DNA of 64,000 nucleotides from positions 350,567 to 414,566 of the forward strand of contig NZ_FYAM01000027.1 of assembly GCF_900185645.1 (NCBI RefSeq). Reading direction: 5' to 3'. Position numbers and translations under genes: made by a program. The DNA is from Clostridium sp. BSD9I1. Lineage in GTDB: Bacteria; Bacillota; Clostridia; Clostridiales; Clostridiaceae. A model generated the notes under the pieces. It did no database searches and was not told the origin of the DNA. It worked only from the letters and a program-made list of their open reading frames with translations. Positions within the stretch are counted from its first letter, which is position 1, and each line of letters starts with the position of its first letter. Positions 37,206-45,324 of the stretch are shown here, in pieces.

Positions 37206-38117
37206 ATGAAAAAAACAAAGGTAAAAATGCTTTCACTTGCTCTAACAGGAATACTTATGCTAGGAGGACTTACAGGCTGTGGACAGCAAGCAGGACAGAA
37301 AAAAGATAGTAAGAAAATTGGTCTTGCAATATCAACTTTAAACAATCCTTTCTTTGTATCTATGAAGGAAGGCGCTGAAAAGAAGGCTAAGGAACTTGGA
37401 TATGAATTAGTAGTTTTAGATTCTCAAAATGAAGCAGCAAAAGAAAGATCTAATATTGAAGATTTAGTACAGCAGGGAGTTGCAGCGATAATTGTTAACC
37501 CAACAGATAGTGATGCAGTAGTAAATGCTATAAAAGTTGCAAATGATGCAGAAATTCCAGTACTTACTGTAGATAGAAAGTCAAATGGTGGAACTGTAGC
37601 AACTCATATAGCTTCTGATAATGTTAAGGGCGGACAAATGGCAGCAGAATTTATACTAAATAAATTAGGCGGAAAAGCAAACATAGTTGAACTTCAAGGA
37701 ATACCAGGTGCTTCTGCAACAAGAGATAGAGGTACAGGATTCCACAAGGGAGTAGACAATAAGGCTGGAGTTAAGGTTGTATCAAGCCAGCCAGCAGATT
37801 TTGATAGACAAAAAGGATTAAGTGTTATGGAAAACATAATACAGGCTACTCCAAACTTTGATGCTATATTTGCTCACAATGATGAGATGGCATTAGGTGC
37901 TTTAAAGGCATTAAAGGGTAAAAAGGCTTTAGTTGTAGGATTTGATGGAACAGCAGATGCTATAAAAGCAGTAGAAGCTGGAGAAATGGCAGCTACAATT
38001 GCACAACAGCCAGATCTAATGGGAACTATGGCTATTGAAAATGCAGTTAAAGTTATAAACAAAGAAAACGTGGCAAAAGAAATACCAGTAGATTTAAAAA
38101 TTGTAGAAAAGAAATAA
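37206..38117 (+). CDS. rbsB: Ribose-binding lipoprotein
   Basis: Extracellular binding component of the ribose importer, 303 residues. The signal ends in the lipobox LTGC near residue 24. The mature part has the periplasmic-binding-protein-1 fold with GLAISTLNNPFFVSMKEGAE at the N-terminus, VDRKS near residue 117, and FAHNDEMALGALKAL near 220, all typical of RbsB. The ATG at 37206 is preceded by GGAGGAG. Confidence 0.95.
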   Translation: MKKTKVKMLSLALTGILMLGGLTGCGQQAGQKKDSKKIGLAISTLNNPFFVSMKEGAEKKAKELGYELVVLDSQNEAAKERSNIEDLVQQGVAAIIVNPTDSDAVVNAIKVANDAEIPVLTVDRKSNGGTVATHIASDNVKGGQMAAEFILNKLGGKANIVELQGIPGASATRDRGTGFHKGVDNKAGVKVVSSQPADFDRQKGLSVMENIIQATPNFDAIFAHNDEMALGALKALKGKKALVVGFDGTADAIKAVEAGEMAATIAQQPDLMGTMAIENAVKVINKENVAKEIPVDLKIVEKK

Positions 38118-38132
38118 TTTAGCAACTAGTGG

Positions 38133-38236
38133 AGGTACTAGGTTCTAGGAATAAGGAGATAGGAAATGTAGAAAGTTTTTATATGGAAACTTTCATCCAG
38201 TTCTAAGCCCTAAGTCCTAATTCCTAGTACCTTTTT
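38133..38236 (+). terminator. Large hairpin terminator of the rbs operon
   Basis: AGGTACTAGG (38133-38142) pairs with CCTAGTACCT (38223-38232) and is followed by TTTT. The stem continues inward through TAGGAATAAGGA against TCCTAATTCCTA and encloses a smaller GAAAGTTT/AAACTTTC hairpin. It separates rbsB from rbsR, which probably has its own promoter. Confidence 0.7.
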
Positions 38237-38398
38237 ACGCTATAGAAGATTATATGTTTTTATACTATATGGTGTAATTAATTTGTACAAATGGCTTACT
38301 ATGTTAAAATGAATTAGAATCCATGAATTTATTGAGAGATTTATCATAACTAGTAACTATTAATTTTTAACTATTAACTAGAACAAGAGGGGTTTTTT

Positions 38399-39397
38399 AT
38401 GAAGAAAATTACAATGAAGGATATAGCTGAAATGGCTAAGGTATCTAAGACCACTGTATCCATGGTTTTAAATAATAGAGAAACAAACATAAGTGAGGAA
38501 ACTAAAAATAGGGTATGGGAAATAGCAAATAAATATAATTATATTCCTAATTCTGTTGCAAGAAGCTTAAGCACAAAAAGAACAAATACTATAGGAATAA
38601 TTTTACCTGATATAACAAACCCATTCTTTTCTGAAATTGCAAGGGCAATAGAAGATGGGGCAGGAAGCTTAGGGTATAATGTAATATTCTGCAATACAGA
38701 CAATGAGGAAGAAAAAGAAAATAGATATACGCAGCTTCTTATAAGTAAGCTTGTGGATGGCGTTATACTTATTTCAGGTGGAGAAGGATATCAAAGTATC
38801 AAAGTATTAAAAGATAATAATATTCCCTTTGTAGTGGTGGACAGACATATAGAACTTGAAGAAGAACATTACGGAGTGTATGTTTTAAACAAAGAAGGAA
38901 TACGAAGGGGAATGGAGTATTTATATAATAAAGGAAAGAAAAAAATAGCTTTTGTAAAGGGACCTTATGGATTAAAGACCTCTGAAGAAAGGTTTTTAGG
39001 ATACAAGGAGTGTATGGATCTAAAAGGATTCTATGATGAAGATTTAGTGGCGCAAGGAGACTTTACTATTGAAGGTGGAATAAAAGCTACAGAAGAGATA
39101 TTAAGTAAAAATAAAAATGTAGATGCTATATTTTATAGCAATGATATAATGGCTTGTGCAGGCATAAAATACCTTATAAAGAAAGGTATAAGAATACCCG
39201 AAGATATAAGTGTAATGGGATTTGATAATATAACCTTAGCAAGTTTTTTTGAGCCAGAACTTACAACCTTAGCACAACCAATATATTTAATGGGAAGAGA
39301 ATCCTGTAAAATGCTTATAGATTTAATCATGGAAAATCCTATAGATAAAAATCAAATATATTTTGAAACAGAACTTATTGTTAGGAAGACAGTTTAG
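38399..39397 (+). CDS. rbsR: LacI-family regulator, probable ribose operon repressor
   Basis: 332 residues. The N-terminal LacI helix-turn-helix is ITMKDIAEMAKVSKTTVSMVLN with the hinge YNYIPNSVARSLSTKRTNTIG. The ligand domain (about 60-332) is of the ribose/PurR type (LPDITNPFFSEIARAIEDGA, YSNDIMACAGIKYL). It sits behind rbsKDACB, so ribose control of that operon is the expected role. ATG follows AAGAGGGG. The usual effector is ribose, but this is not readable from the sequence. Confidence 0.9.
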   Translation: MKKITMKDIAEMAKVSKTTVSMVLNNRETNISEETKNRVWEIANKYNYIPNSVARSLSTKRTNTIGIILPDITNPFFSEIARAIEDGAGSLGYNVIFCNTDNEEEKENRYTQLLISKLVDGVILISGGEGYQSIKVLKDNNIPFVVVDRHIELEEEHYGVYVLNKEGIRRGMEYLYNKGKKKIAFVKGPYGLKTSEERFLGYKECMDLKGFYDEDLVAQGDFTIEGGIKATEEILSKNKNVDAIFYSNDIMACAGIKYLIKKGIRIPEDISVMGFDNITLASFFEPELTTLAQPIYLMGRESCKMLIDLIMENPIDKNQIYFETELIVRKTV

Positions 39398-39456
39398 AAT
39401 ATATAATATTTAGTTAGTTGAAAGATTAATTATTAAATGAGAAGGAGGAGATAAAG

Positions 39457-39897
39457 GTGTTTGAATGGAAAGAACAATATGACACTGGAGTTAATGCAAT
39501 AGATAAGGAGCATAAAAGGCTTTTTGAAATAGGAAGTCAAATATATGCTTTAGCTAAAAACGATAATTATATTGATTACTATGATAAAATAATGGATCTT
39601 ATAGAAGAACTTAAAAGCTACACTGTATATCATTTTAATAATGAAGAAAAAATAATGAAGCTTTATGAATATCCTAAATATGATGAGCAAAAAGACATGC
39701 ATTATAAGTTTATACAAAAGATTAATAATTTAGACTTAAAAGAAATAGATGCAAACCAACAAGGGTCAATCTTAGAACTTCTGGAGTTTGTATGTAAATG
39801 GATAGAAAGCCATATATTAAAGGAAGATGTTCAGATAAGAGATTATTTACAAGATTTAAAAACAGGAGTAAAACTTAAACTAGGCAAAAGATACTAA
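39457..39897 (+). CDS. Bacteriohemerythrin
   Basis: A 146-residue four-helix O2-binding diiron protein. The ligand pattern is complete: His in DKEHKRLF (near 21), His in YHFNNEEKIM with Glu (near 58-62), His in DMHYKFI (near 78), and His-x4-Asp in ESHILKED (near 113-118). In anaerobes these proteins scavenge or sense oxygen. The start is GTG at 39457 behind GAAGGAGGAG. It lies close upstream of the helicase gene and may be co-transcribed. Confidence 0.92.
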   Translation: MFEWKEQYDTGVNAIDKEHKRLFEIGSQIYALAKNDNYIDYYDKIMDLIEELKSYTVYHFNNEEKIMKLYEYPKYDEQKDMHYKFIQKINNLDLKEIDANQQGSILELLEFVCKWIESHILKEDVQIRDYLQDLKTGVKLKLGKRY

Positions 39898-39917
39898 CTA
39901 ATAATATGGAGGGTACT

Positions 39918-42491
39918 GTGCTGAATTTTAATAATGAGCTAGCTAGCTGTAATGAAAAGCAACTTTCAATAGTACAGGAATTAGATAAAAATGTACTGCT
40001 ATTGGCTTCAGCAGGGACGGGAAAGACCAGAACATTATGTCTAAGAATTGCAAATATATTAGAGAAAAAAATGGCAGAGGCAGAAGAAGTATTATGCTTA
40101 ACCTTTACAAATAGAGCATGCAGGGAAATGACAGAAAAAATAAGTGAAATGCTTGGAAAGATTGGGCAAAGCGTAAAAATAAAAACCTTTCATAGTTTTT
40201 GCTTTGATATTATAAAAGAAGAGGCAAAGGAACATACGGATATACCTTCTGATTTTATAATATATGATGAAGAGGACACAAAGGAAGTAATAGGGGAGTT
40301 TAATATAAATAAATTTCCTGTAAATTCCCTTCAATCCTTTATAAGAGAAGTTAAAGAAAAAAAGGCCATTTATAAACAAGGCACTTATGAGGAAATAATA
40401 GCTTCATTATATAAATATGATATAGAAAAGATAAAATCCATATGTGTAGATAATAACTATAAGGTAAGGCTCGATATGGTAAAGTATCTTGAAACCTATG
40501 GGGCTAAATTTATAGAAGCTTATAATGCAAGACTTTCAGAAAGACATGCAGTGGATTTTGATGATCTTTTATTGAACTGCAATGAACTATTTTTAAAGGA
40601 AAAGATAGTAGAAAAATGGAGAAAAAAATTTAAGTATTTACATATAGATGAAGTTCAGGATACAAGTGAGCTGGAATATAATATCATTTCTAAACTGTTT
40701 AATGGAAATAACATTTTGATGTGTGGTGATAAATTTCAAACCATATATGCTTGGAGAGGATCTAATCCAGAGACTATACTTAAGAAATTTAAAGAAGATT
40801 GCATCCCTACATTTATTGCTTTCGATGAAAACTATAGAAGCAGCAAAACACTTTTAGATGCCTCCTATGGATTTTTGAAAAATGCTTTTAATGAAGAAGT
40901 AAGTGAAATATATAAAGATGGCATAGAATCTAAAGTAAGTTTTACAGGAGATAAGATTAAACTTAAAATTGCTTCAGATTTTAATGAAGAAGCTAAGTGG
41001 ATTTTTCATAATATAAGTGATCTTAAACAGCAGGATGTAAAAAAAATTGCAATACTTACCAGAGGAAATAGAACAGCTAAGGACTTAAGTTCCATTTTTA
41101 CTATGATTAATGCAAGCATTCCAAAGGAAAAAAGGTTAGAGTTTTTGCTTGTGGATGATTTTAAGTTTTTTAGACGACAAGAAATTAAGGATATACTTTC
41201 TTATTTAAAGCTAATTAAAAATCCTTTTGACTATACAAGTCTTAGAAGAATAATTAAAAGATTTGTAAAAGGGGTAGGAGATAAGAGCATAGAAGAAATA
41301 GAAAGTAAAGATGCTAAGGCGCTGGGGATTAGGCTTACAGATTTTATAAATGGATTTACACTAGACTATGGAGAGCCCTACAGACCACTTTTAGATGGCC
41401 TAAGTGAGGGAAATGTAGTTATATTTGATGTGGAAAGCACGGGAGTGGATACTGAAAAGGATGAAATAATTCAAATATCTGCAGTGAGAATAAATGATGA
41501 AGGTAAGATACTAGATAAATTTGAAAGGTTTTTAACACCTACAAAAGGCGTTGGAACTTCCTATGATGTCCATGGATTTAGTGATGACTTTTTAAGGGAA
41601 AATGGAGAACCTAAAGAAAAGGTTTTAAGAGAATTTAAGGAGTATGTGCAGGATAGAATTGTACTTGGACATAATGTATCCTATGACATAAATATTTTTA
41701 ATAGTGAACTTAAAAGGTTAGGGTTAGGATATGCAGAATTCATAACTTATTTTGATACCTTGGATTTGAGCAGAAGATTTTATCCAAAACTTAAAAATCA
41801 TAAGCTTGAAACCTTAAGTAACTTATTTGATACAGAAGTAAAATCTAGTCATAATGCCATAGATGATGTACTTGCAACTAAAGATGTACTTTTAAACATC
41901 TTAACAGATAAACTTTTACCTGTTTTAGATGAAAGAGAAGAATTTTATAGTAGATATAGTGAAAAGTTTATGGAACTGTGCGATGATATTAATGATTTAA
42001 GAGAAGAAGCAAAGCTTGTAAGAACCTTTGATATCATTACACACATAGTAAATATTTCAGGAATAAAGGATGTATATAGTAAAGAGCCTCAAAGAATTGA
42101 AAACGTAAGGAATCTTTACCTCATAGCTAAAGAGGGAGATAATGAAACAATGAGACCAATGGAGGCTTTAGCAGAATTTTTAAAGCTTACAGCTCTTTCA
42201 AATACTGAAATAGAAAGCATAACTTCAAAGAGGCCCAAAATTCCAATTATAACAGTGCATCAAGCAAAGGGAGCAGAGTTTGATCACGTATTTTTGGCAG
42301 GGCTTCAAGAAATGATATTTCCAAGTTACCAATCAGTAAAGTCTGGTGACTTAAGAGAAGAGGCAAGAACCTTTTATGTAGCCATGACTCGCGCTAAGAA
42401 AAATTTATATTTGAGTGCTTCAAGAAATGGTGGCAAAAAGCCAAGTAGGTTCTTAGAAATGATACCAAGCGAGTTTGTTGATAACAATTAA
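39918..42491 (+). CDS. UvrD/Rep-type helicase with embedded DnaQ-like 3'-5' exonuclease
   Basis: About 857 residues. Superfamily 1 motifs: Walker A SAGTGKTRT near 30, motif II DEVQD near 242, motif III GDKFQTIYAWRGS near 270, motif V HQAKGAEFDHVFL near 780, motif VI EEARTFYVAMTRAKK near 810. Between motifs IV and V, about residues 500-660, is a DEDDh exonuclease domain: FDVESTGVD, GHNVSYDINIF and HNAIDD. One protein could thus unwind DNA and degrade a 3' end. The start is uncertain: ATG at 39906 overlaps GGAGGG, and GTG at 39918 follows it by four bases. Probably in a transcript with hemerythrin. Confidence 0.88.
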   Translation: MLNFNNELASCNEKQLSIVQELDKNVLLLASAGTGKTRTLCLRIANILEKKMAEAEEVLCLTFTNRACREMTEKISEMLGKIGQSVKIKTFHSFCFDIIKEEAKEHTDIPSDFIIYDEEDTKEVIGEFNINKFPVNSLQSFIREVKEKKAIYKQGTYEEIIASLYKYDIEKIKSICVDNNYKVRLDMVKYLETYGAKFIEAYNARLSERHAVDFDDLLLNCNELFLKEKIVEKWRKKFKYLHIDEVQDTSELEYNIISKLFNGNNILMCGDKFQTIYAWRGSNPETILKKFKEDCIPTFIAFDENYRSSKTLLDASYGFLKNAFNEEVSEIYKDGIESKVSFTGDKIKLKIASDFNEEAKWIFHNISDLKQQDVKKIAILTRGNRTAKDLSSIFTMINASIPKEKRLEFLLVDDFKFFRRQEIKDILSYLKLIKNPFDYTSLRRIIKRFVKGVGDKSIEEIESKDAKALGIRLTDFINGFTLDYGEPYRPLLDGLSEGNVVIFDVESTGVDTEKDEIIQISAVRINDEGKILDKFERFLTPTKGVGTSYDVHGFSDDFLRENGEPKEKVLREFKEYVQDRIVLGHNVSYDINIFNSELKRLGLGYAEFITYFDTLDLSRRFYPKLKNHKLETLSNLFDTEVKSSHNAIDDVLATKDVLLNILTDKLLPVLDEREEFYSRYSEKFMELCDDINDLREEAKLVRTFDIITHIVNISGIKDVYSKEPQRIENVRNLYLIAKEGDNETMRPMEALAEFLKLTALSNTEIESITSKRPKIPIITVHQAKGAEFDHVFLAGLQEMIFPSYQSVKSGDLREEARTFYVAMTRAKKNLYLSASRNGGKKPSRFLEMIPSEFVDNN

Positions 42492-42499
42492 TTTTTATT

Positions 42500-42780
42500 G
42501 AAATTTCACTAAGGTGAAATTTCTTCCTTTAGCAGTTTCAGTGATATTTTTAATGTTGAATTATAGTATGGGATTTACATTGTAGAAAGCATTGAGTAAG
42601 TATTAAAAGGTCTCTATTTCTGAACTTAAAATATCGTTAAGAACCTTCTACTGTGTGAGCAAAGCGAGTTTAGAAGGTTTAGATATTTTAAGGGCAGAAA
42701 TATTAGACCTTTTTTACGAAACGAACGCTTTCTTAAATGTAAATCCTATACGGTCCATTCAACATTATCTTAAAATGTCT
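42500..42780. repeat. Hairpin element 7 with core-type small hairpin
   Basis: A small hairpin GAAATTTCAC/GTGAAATTTC (42500-42523) is followed by a type B arm 42542-42780. The apical stem is AACCTTCTA/TAGAAGGTT, in which the outer pairs differ from the GCCTTCTA version in a compensated way. It lies between convergent genes, right behind the helicase stop and before the muramidase stop. Confidence 0.8.
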
Positions 42781-42786
42781 ATATTA

Positions 42787-43818
42787 TTAATCAATAGGGT
42801 AGTCAAATTTATCTGGGTAATTTAAAAACAGATCATAGTCTCCTCGTGTAAGATTGCCATCTGCATATCTATTTTGAGGTACTGTTACGCTAGTTCTTCT
42901 AGTTGAAAAATCTCCATCTACGTCAAAGGCTTCTATGGCAACTTCAGTAGCTCTATCAGGTCTAATCCTTACCCTGCTTAAAGGAATTACATAGGATGTA
43001 GCATTTTTACTTAAAGTAGTTATATAATTTGCATTTGCAAATAAGTTATATCCATTTAAGTCTATGTCAGGGTTCTTATTCCATGAAACATAAATGTTTT
43101 TGCTATCCATAGTTGCACGAAGTCCAGAAACTGGTACAGGAGGCCTTAGAAGATCTATATTGTCAGGACCCCAGTTTAAATCTACTGGATTACTCACTCC
43201 ATTTATTCTGCCTTCTTCTGTATACTGCCAAATTCTCCATCTAGTCCATCCACCAGCATTTCTAGGAATTGGAGGATTTCCTGGAATGCTTGGATACATT
43301 GCTATCCATAAAGGCATATGACTAACAACAAATCCACGACCAGGAATGAAGAAATTATTATAAATGTCAATAAAGAAAGCACCAGTATAAAGCATAAGTT
43401 GTCTTCTAGTTAATCTTTCAAAGGTGGCCTCAAATCTCAATATCCAATTAAGTAAAACTGAAGTAGGTATAGATCTATCAGTAGGTGTTTCTACATCCAA
43501 TACAGGGAATATATCGCCATAATCTCCTTCACCAAAGGCTGCTTCTAAGGTATTTGCGAAGTCAGTAGCTTGAAGTTCTGCAGTTCTTAAATCATAATTT
43601 GGAAGTGCATAGTGGTAGGCACCAACAGGGATTCCAAATTGCCTAGCACCTCTTGCAAATTCAAAAAACTTTCTATCTATTCTAAATCTGCCGGTACCAG
43701 AACCGGATGCTCTAAGATATAAAAAGTCTACAGTGCTAGCCAGTTGTTGAAAGTTCACGTTCTGACTAAATTCATTTAAGTCTGTTCCAAAAAGACTGTT
43801 ATCATTTCTAGGTTGCAT
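42787..43818 (-). CDS. GH25 muramidase-like protein with C-terminal fibronectin-III-like domain
   Basis: 343 residues. The first 220 form a glycoside hydrolase family 25 fold: GTDLNEFSQ near the N-terminus, LYLRASGSG, GAYHYALP near residue 64 and the catalytic pair in FPVLDVE near residue 106. GH25 enzymes cut the MurNAc-GlcNAc bond of peptidoglycan. Residues about 225-310 (VSGLRATMDSKNIYVSWNKN) look like an Fn3 module. There is no signal peptide, so export, holin release or spore incorporation would be needed. ATG at 43818 follows GTGGAGG. Confidence 0.85.
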   Translation of the reverse strand: MQPRNDNSLFGTDLNEFSQNVNFQQLASTVDFLYLRASGSGTGRFRIDRKFFEFARGARQFGIPVGAYHYALPNYDLRTAELQATDFANTLEAAFGEGDYGDIFPVLDVETPTDRSIPTSVLLNWILRFEATFERLTRRQLMLYTGAFFIDIYNNFFIPGRGFVVSHMPLWIAMYPSIPGNPPIPRNAGGWTRWRIWQYTEEGRINGVSNPVDLNWGPDNIDLLRPPVPVSGLRATMDSKNIYVSWNKNPDIDLNGYNLFANANYITTLSKNATSYVIPLSRVRIRPDRATEVAIEAFDVDGDFSTRRTSVTVPQNRYADGNLTRGDYDLFLNYPDKFDYPID

Positions 43819-43993
43819 TATTTCCTCCACAAAAAAAGTTCTCTTACTTATTATATTAAGGTAATCACTATAAAGTGACAGATTTTAATTATAAAGTATC
43901 AGGTATTCATTTTATAATGGTAAGCAAAAATTGATATTACTATAAATACGGTAAATACTATATTAAAAGAAATTATATTAAGAGAGGAAGTAT

Positions 43994-44323
43994 ATGATGG
44001 ATATTAGTGTAGTAAAAATAGAAACCTTCATTCCAGAGGAATATGTAGATAAGTTAAGAGAAGCTTTAAACGAAATTGCAGCATTAAGCATCGGAGGAAA
44101 TTATGATAACTGTATGGCAGTTTCAAAGGTAACAGGATATTGGAGGCCGCTTAAAGGCGCAAATCCATTTGAAGGAGAAGTAGGAGAGCTTTCTAGCGAA
44201 GAGGAGTGTAAGGTGGAATTTTGTTGTCTTATAGAGGTGGCAAAACAAGCAGTGGAAACAATAAAAAAGGTGCATCCTTATGAAGTACCTGTAATAAATG
44301 TTATACAGTTAATCAATTTTTAA
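43994..44323 (+). CDS. Stand-alone NIF3/YqfO insert-like (PII/CutA-fold) protein
   Basis: 109 residues resembling the domain that is inserted in YqfO-type NIF3 proteins: IETFIPEEYVDKLREALNEI at the start, GYWRPLKGANPFEGEVGE in the middle, and KVHPYEVPVINVI at the end. Here the flanking NIF3 metal-hydrolase halves are absent. The role is unknown; the fold is a trimeric PII/CutA-like ferredoxin fold. The stop codon TAA (44321-44323) lies in the TTTTTAATG end of hairpin element 8, so the natural C-terminus may have been replaced. Confidence 0.8.
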   Translation: MMDISVVKIETFIPEEYVDKLREALNEIAALSIGGNYDNCMAVSKVTGYWRPLKGANPFEGEVGELSSEEECKVEFCCLIEVAKQAVETIKKVHPYEVPVINVIQLINF

Positions 44324-44546
44324 TGTTGAACCTACCGTATAAGATTTGCATCTAGGAAAGCGTTCATTTTGCTAAGAGCTGCTAATATTTATAAATTTAA
44401 AATACCTAAGCCTCCTAAACTCGCCGTAGGCTCAAACAGTAGGAGGCTCTTAACGGTATTTTAAATTTATAAATAAAGCCGCTCTAAAGCTCATTCAATG
44501 CTTTCTACGATGCAAATCCCATCCTATATGTTCAACATTAAAAATA
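44317..44546. repeat. Hairpin element 8, between the NIF3-like gene and a truncated toxin gene
   Basis: An arm from TTTTTAATGTTGAACC to TTCAACATTAAAAATAG with apical stem CCTCCTA/TAGGAGG and outer limbs of the 2-type (ATTTATAAATTTAAAATACC). It provides the stop codon of the gene on its left, and on its right lies 11 bases from the premature end of the hepT remnant. Confidence 0.82.
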
Positions 44547-44556
44547 GCATTCATGC

Positions 44557-44613
44557 TTATTTATATTCATTTAATTTATTTATTCTTGAAAGTAAAACTT
44601 CGCGTTTAACCAT
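44557..44613 (-). pseudogene. hepT-like (HEPN) toxin remnant, truncated by hairpin element 8
   Basis: Behind the antitoxin frame lies ATG at 44613 with the sequence MVKREVLLSRINKLNEYK and then a stop; the Shine-Dalgarno sequence AGGAGA overlaps the end of the antitoxin frame. The peptide looks like the first helix of HepT-family HEPN ribonucleases, and the gene order antitoxin-toxin is the usual one. All remaining toxin sequence, including the RxxxxH active site, is missing. The hairpin element starts 11 bases later, so its insertion or a linked deletion probably destroyed the gene. Identity rests on 18 residues plus context. Confidence 0.55.
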
Positions 44614-44617
44614 AAAT

Positions 44618-45045
44618 TTATCTCCTAAAATATTCGCCATTTTTTATTTTCTCAATCATTGTATTATCATATATATCTGAGTAGTATTTAAAGTCAAAAT
44701 ACTCTCGCAAAGATAAAGATTCAAAATCAGCTCTTTCATCGTGATCTTTGATAACTATTCCATTATGAATTATTTCATATTTTAATAATAAAGAAGAAAT
44801 ACTATTTAAGGAAACAACATCTACATCTTTCTTAAAAAAGCTTTGCCTTCTTCTATAATATCTCCTCTTACAAAAGCATCTTCTATAGGTGTATAACTGT
44901 TATCAAAGTATATAGCTATATCTATATCACTATTTTCAGCAGCAGTGCCTGTCGCTTGGGAACCAAAAATATAAGCAAATTTTATCTTATGTTTCTTATG
45001 TGTATCTACAATAAAATCCTTAGCTTTATCTATAATGGGGTTCAT
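44618..45045 (-). pseudogene. MntA-like minimal nucleotidyltransferase antitoxin, frameshifted
   Basis: The first 74 codons (from 45045 to a TAG at 44821) encode a minimal nucleotidyltransferase start with GSQATGTAAENSDIDIAIYF, the GSx10DxD motif. After GKAF the homologous sequence goes on in another frame as KKDVDVVSLNSISSLLLKY and continues to a TAA at 44618. The switch lies in a run of six T at GCTTTTTTAAG; seven T would restore one frame of about 142 residues. It is either a disabled gene or one read by slippage at this run. It adjoins the hepT remnant, so it belonged to a HEPN/MNT pair. Confidence 0.75.
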
Positions 45046-45324
45046 TTTTAATCACCACCAAGTGTAATCTTAAAATATTAATGTTAATTGTAAGTATATT
45101 AACCATTATATTATATCACATACTTATAGGTCTTAGACATACCATTCAAGCATTTAGGGCAACGCAACTAAATCATTATCTTTATAAACAAGTTCCTATT
45201 GTTTTAATTATTGATTTTTCGTAAATACTAACCATAGATTGATGATATGCATGCAAAACTAATACATATGCAAGATAGATCAATGAAAATAGAGGTTGTA
45301 ATAAATATACGAGGAGGCAAAGTA

